A DNA stretch of 24,538 nt, taken from positions 1-24,538 of the forward strand of contig CAJLHF010000033.1 in assembly GCA_905206365.1 (NCBI GenBank), read 5' to 3'. The DNA is from an uncultured Sutterella sp. Its GTDB lineage: Bacteria > Pseudomonadota > Gammaproteobacteria > Burkholderiales > Burkholderiaceae_F. This document shows, piece after piece, positions 23,527 through 24,538 of this stretch. The position numbers and the translations under genes were made by a program. Every line of letters begins with the position of its first letter. Position 1 is the stretch's first letter. The notes under the pieces are model-generated. The model saw only the letters and a program-made list of their open reading frames with translations, did no database searches and had not been told where the DNA came from.

Positions 23527-24246
23527 ATGTCGAACGATATTTCCGGTTCTTCGAGCGACGCGCGGCTCGATACCGTCGGACGCCCCGTAGGCTTCGTCGG
23601 GGTGCTTTTTCTCCTTCTCCTCGTCGAATTTTTCTACGTGCTCTCCGCCGTCGATTCCGAGCGGATCGATGCGATTTTGCGCGAAGAAACCCGAACGGTC
23701 GTCTACGCACGCTACGCGGGGGACGCTCAGGGGGTCGTGCGCCTTGCGACCCGCGCAGCGGAAGCGCCCGTCGATGCGGTACGGTTTTTCTTTTCCTTTT
23801 GGGCTTCGAACTACCGCGCGAAGGGCGTCGAGCCCGCGGGCGAAGGGGCGCAGAGCGCTCTTCGCGACAATGCGGCGGTCGAGAGCTTCTTCGCCCGGCA
23901 CGCTCGGGACCCTTTGATTCTCGATGCGGCCGCGCTCCTGAGGCTTGCGCAAAACCGGATGGGACAGTTCGCGGCCGCCTTCTTCTTTCTCTTTCCCCTG
24001 ATTCCCGCCGCCGTAGCGGACGGTCGGGCCGCAAGGCGCCGCGCCGAAATGCGCGGGATGCCGCCGAATCCTCCGATGCTCGCGCGGGCCGAACGCTTCT
24101 TGGCCCTCATTGTGGCGCTCGTGCACGGAGCGACCCTCGTTCCCGCGGTCTTCACGGACCCCTTCTTTTGGTTCTACCCCGTTCCGACGCTCCTCGGGGC
24201 GTTGGCTCTCCGAACTATCGTGCGGCACCGCTCGACGGGACGGTGA
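23527..24246 (+). CDS. DUF4400 integrating-conjugative-element membrane protein
   Basis: 239 aa. Four transmembrane segments are seen: about 24-44 (GFVGVLFLLLLVEFFYVLSA), 141-162 (MGQFAAAFFFLFPLIPAA), 190-208 (FLALIVALVHGATLVPAVF) and 214-232 (FWFYPVPTLLGALAL). A periplasmic or cytoplasmic loop of about 95 residues lies between the first and second. The topology, the family-like RMGQFAAAFFFLFPLIPAA block and the position directly after traD match the DUF4400/PFL_4697 family (TraJ-like gene of SXT/R391), whose role in transfer is not well defined. A good ribosome-binding site (AAAGGA, 8 bases before ATG 23527) is present. It is the last conjugation gene in the window; the pilus and channel genes that normally follow are not seen. 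Confidence 0.82.
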   Translation: MSNDISGSSSDARLDTVGRPVGFVGVLFLLLLVEFFYVLSAVDSERIDAILREETRTVVYARYAGDAQGVVRLATRAAEAPVDAVRFFFSFWASNYRAKGVEPAGEGAQSALRDNAAVESFFARHARDPLILDAAALLRLAQNRMGQFAAAFFFLFPLIPAAVADGRAARRRAEMRGMPPNPPMLARAERFLALIVALVHGATLVPAVFTDPFFWFYPVPTLLGALALRTIVRHRSTGR

Positions 24247-24341
24247 GGCGAAGAAGGACGAGCGGTTCGGTGCGGGCGGAGAAGCCTCGGTTCGTTCGCC
24301 TTGAGCTTCGGTCGTGTTTTTCCCGGAGCATTGACCCGGGG

Positions 24342-24371
24342 ATGTTCGGGCAGGACGGTTTTCCCGAACAT
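24342..24371. other. Hairpin downstream of the DUF4400 gene
   Basis: ATGTTCGGG (24342-24350) pairs perfectly with CCCGAACAT (24363-24371) around a 12-base loop. There is no T run, so it is not a clear intrinsic terminator. It could be a mRNA 3' stabiliser or a protein-binding site. Confidence 0.4.
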
Positions 24372-24409
24372 TGTGACAAAAATCTTGAAGGAGTTCGCAA
24401 CAGTTCTCG

Positions 24410-24508
24410 TTGACATCCTCTCCGCCCTAAAGGGGACGGAGATTCCCTACCGAGCCGTCAGACTGGCCTTTTCAGGCCTTTCTGACGGTCTCCTCGATGG
24501 GTTCCTGC
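24410..24508 (-). ncRNA. omegaRNA-like right end of an IS200/IS605-family element
   Basis: Read on the minus strand, a two-step hairpin (24455-24461 with 24482-24488, GGCC/GGCC inside) is followed by CTCCGTCCCC...GGGCGGAG (24420-24441). The segment then ends GGATGTCAA. This is the layout of tnpB-associated right ends: long hairpin, short G/C hairpin, then GTCAA at the element boundary. A tnpB gene, if present, would lie beyond the right edge of the window. The adjoining flank that would serve as guide is CGAGAACTGTTGCGAACTCC (minus strand, 24409-24390). It resembles the relic at 7700-7806 in layout, not in sequence. The element type is inferred from structure alone. Confidence 0.5.
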
Positions 24509-24538
24509 TGCTGACCTGAGCGTCTCTTGCGAGCCGTC

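Noticed and set aside
1..24538. CRISPR arrays, rRNA and tRNA genes
   Set aside because: No regularly spaced direct repeats and no recognisable rRNA or tRNA cores were found on either strand by reading.

Overview
The window is GC-rich DNA from a Gram-negative bacterium. An outer-membrane autotransporter, Sec signal peptides and an F/SXT-type conjugation module point to Proteobacteria. The style of the autotransporter and the Ala/Thr/Gly-rich secreted proteins suggest a gut betaproteobacterium of the Sutterellaceae. That placement is inference only: no rRNA or other marker gene is present.

Layout. (1) Positions 1-6915: a very large type Va autotransporter adhesin that lacks its 5' end. The coding frame is open and adhesin-like from about position 46, but the first 45 bases are AT-richer and carry stops in all three forward frames, so no signal peptide is present. 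A strong terminator follows it. (2) Positions 6989-7826: a scarred accessory patch. It holds a 57-aa two-helix membrane protein, a frameshifted C-terminal fragment of a DUF4261-like gene, and the last ~70 codons of an IS200/IS605 tnpB with its 3' omegaRNA/right-end structure. (3) Positions 8087-9521: a secreted Ala/Pro-rich protein and a convergent GNAT acetyltransferase sharing a bidirectional terminator. (4) Positions 9954-12236: a two-gene operon encoding a periplasmic M20-type metallopeptidase and a separate secreted protein that is essentially a free-standing M20 lid domain, closed by a terminator. (5) Positions 12237-13064: a gene-free leader with several hairpins, at least two of them textbook intrinsic terminators. 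(6) Positions 13065-24246: five same-strand genes. They encode a CobS/MoxR-type AAA+ ATPase, a CobT-like HExxH+VWA protein, a MOBH relaxase (TraI-like) homologue that has lost its metal-binding histidines, the coupling ATPase TraD, and a DUF4400 four-helix membrane protein. (7) Positions 24247-24538: a trailing segment with what looks like the right end/omegaRNA of a second IS200/IS605-family element on the minus strand.

How the parts may work together. The relaxase-homologue, TraD and DUF4400 genes keep the order of the SXT/R391, IncA/C and IncHI (MOBH) conjugation modules, so region 6 is part of an integrative conjugative element or a relic of one. The apparently dead relaxase active site, the resident CobS/CobT-like chaperone pair, the long structured gaps inside the operon and the host-like base composition raise the possibility that the module is decayed or has been repurposed. 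This is the most interesting part of the window. The M20 enzyme/lid pair and the two omegaRNA-like ends are the next most worthwhile leads.
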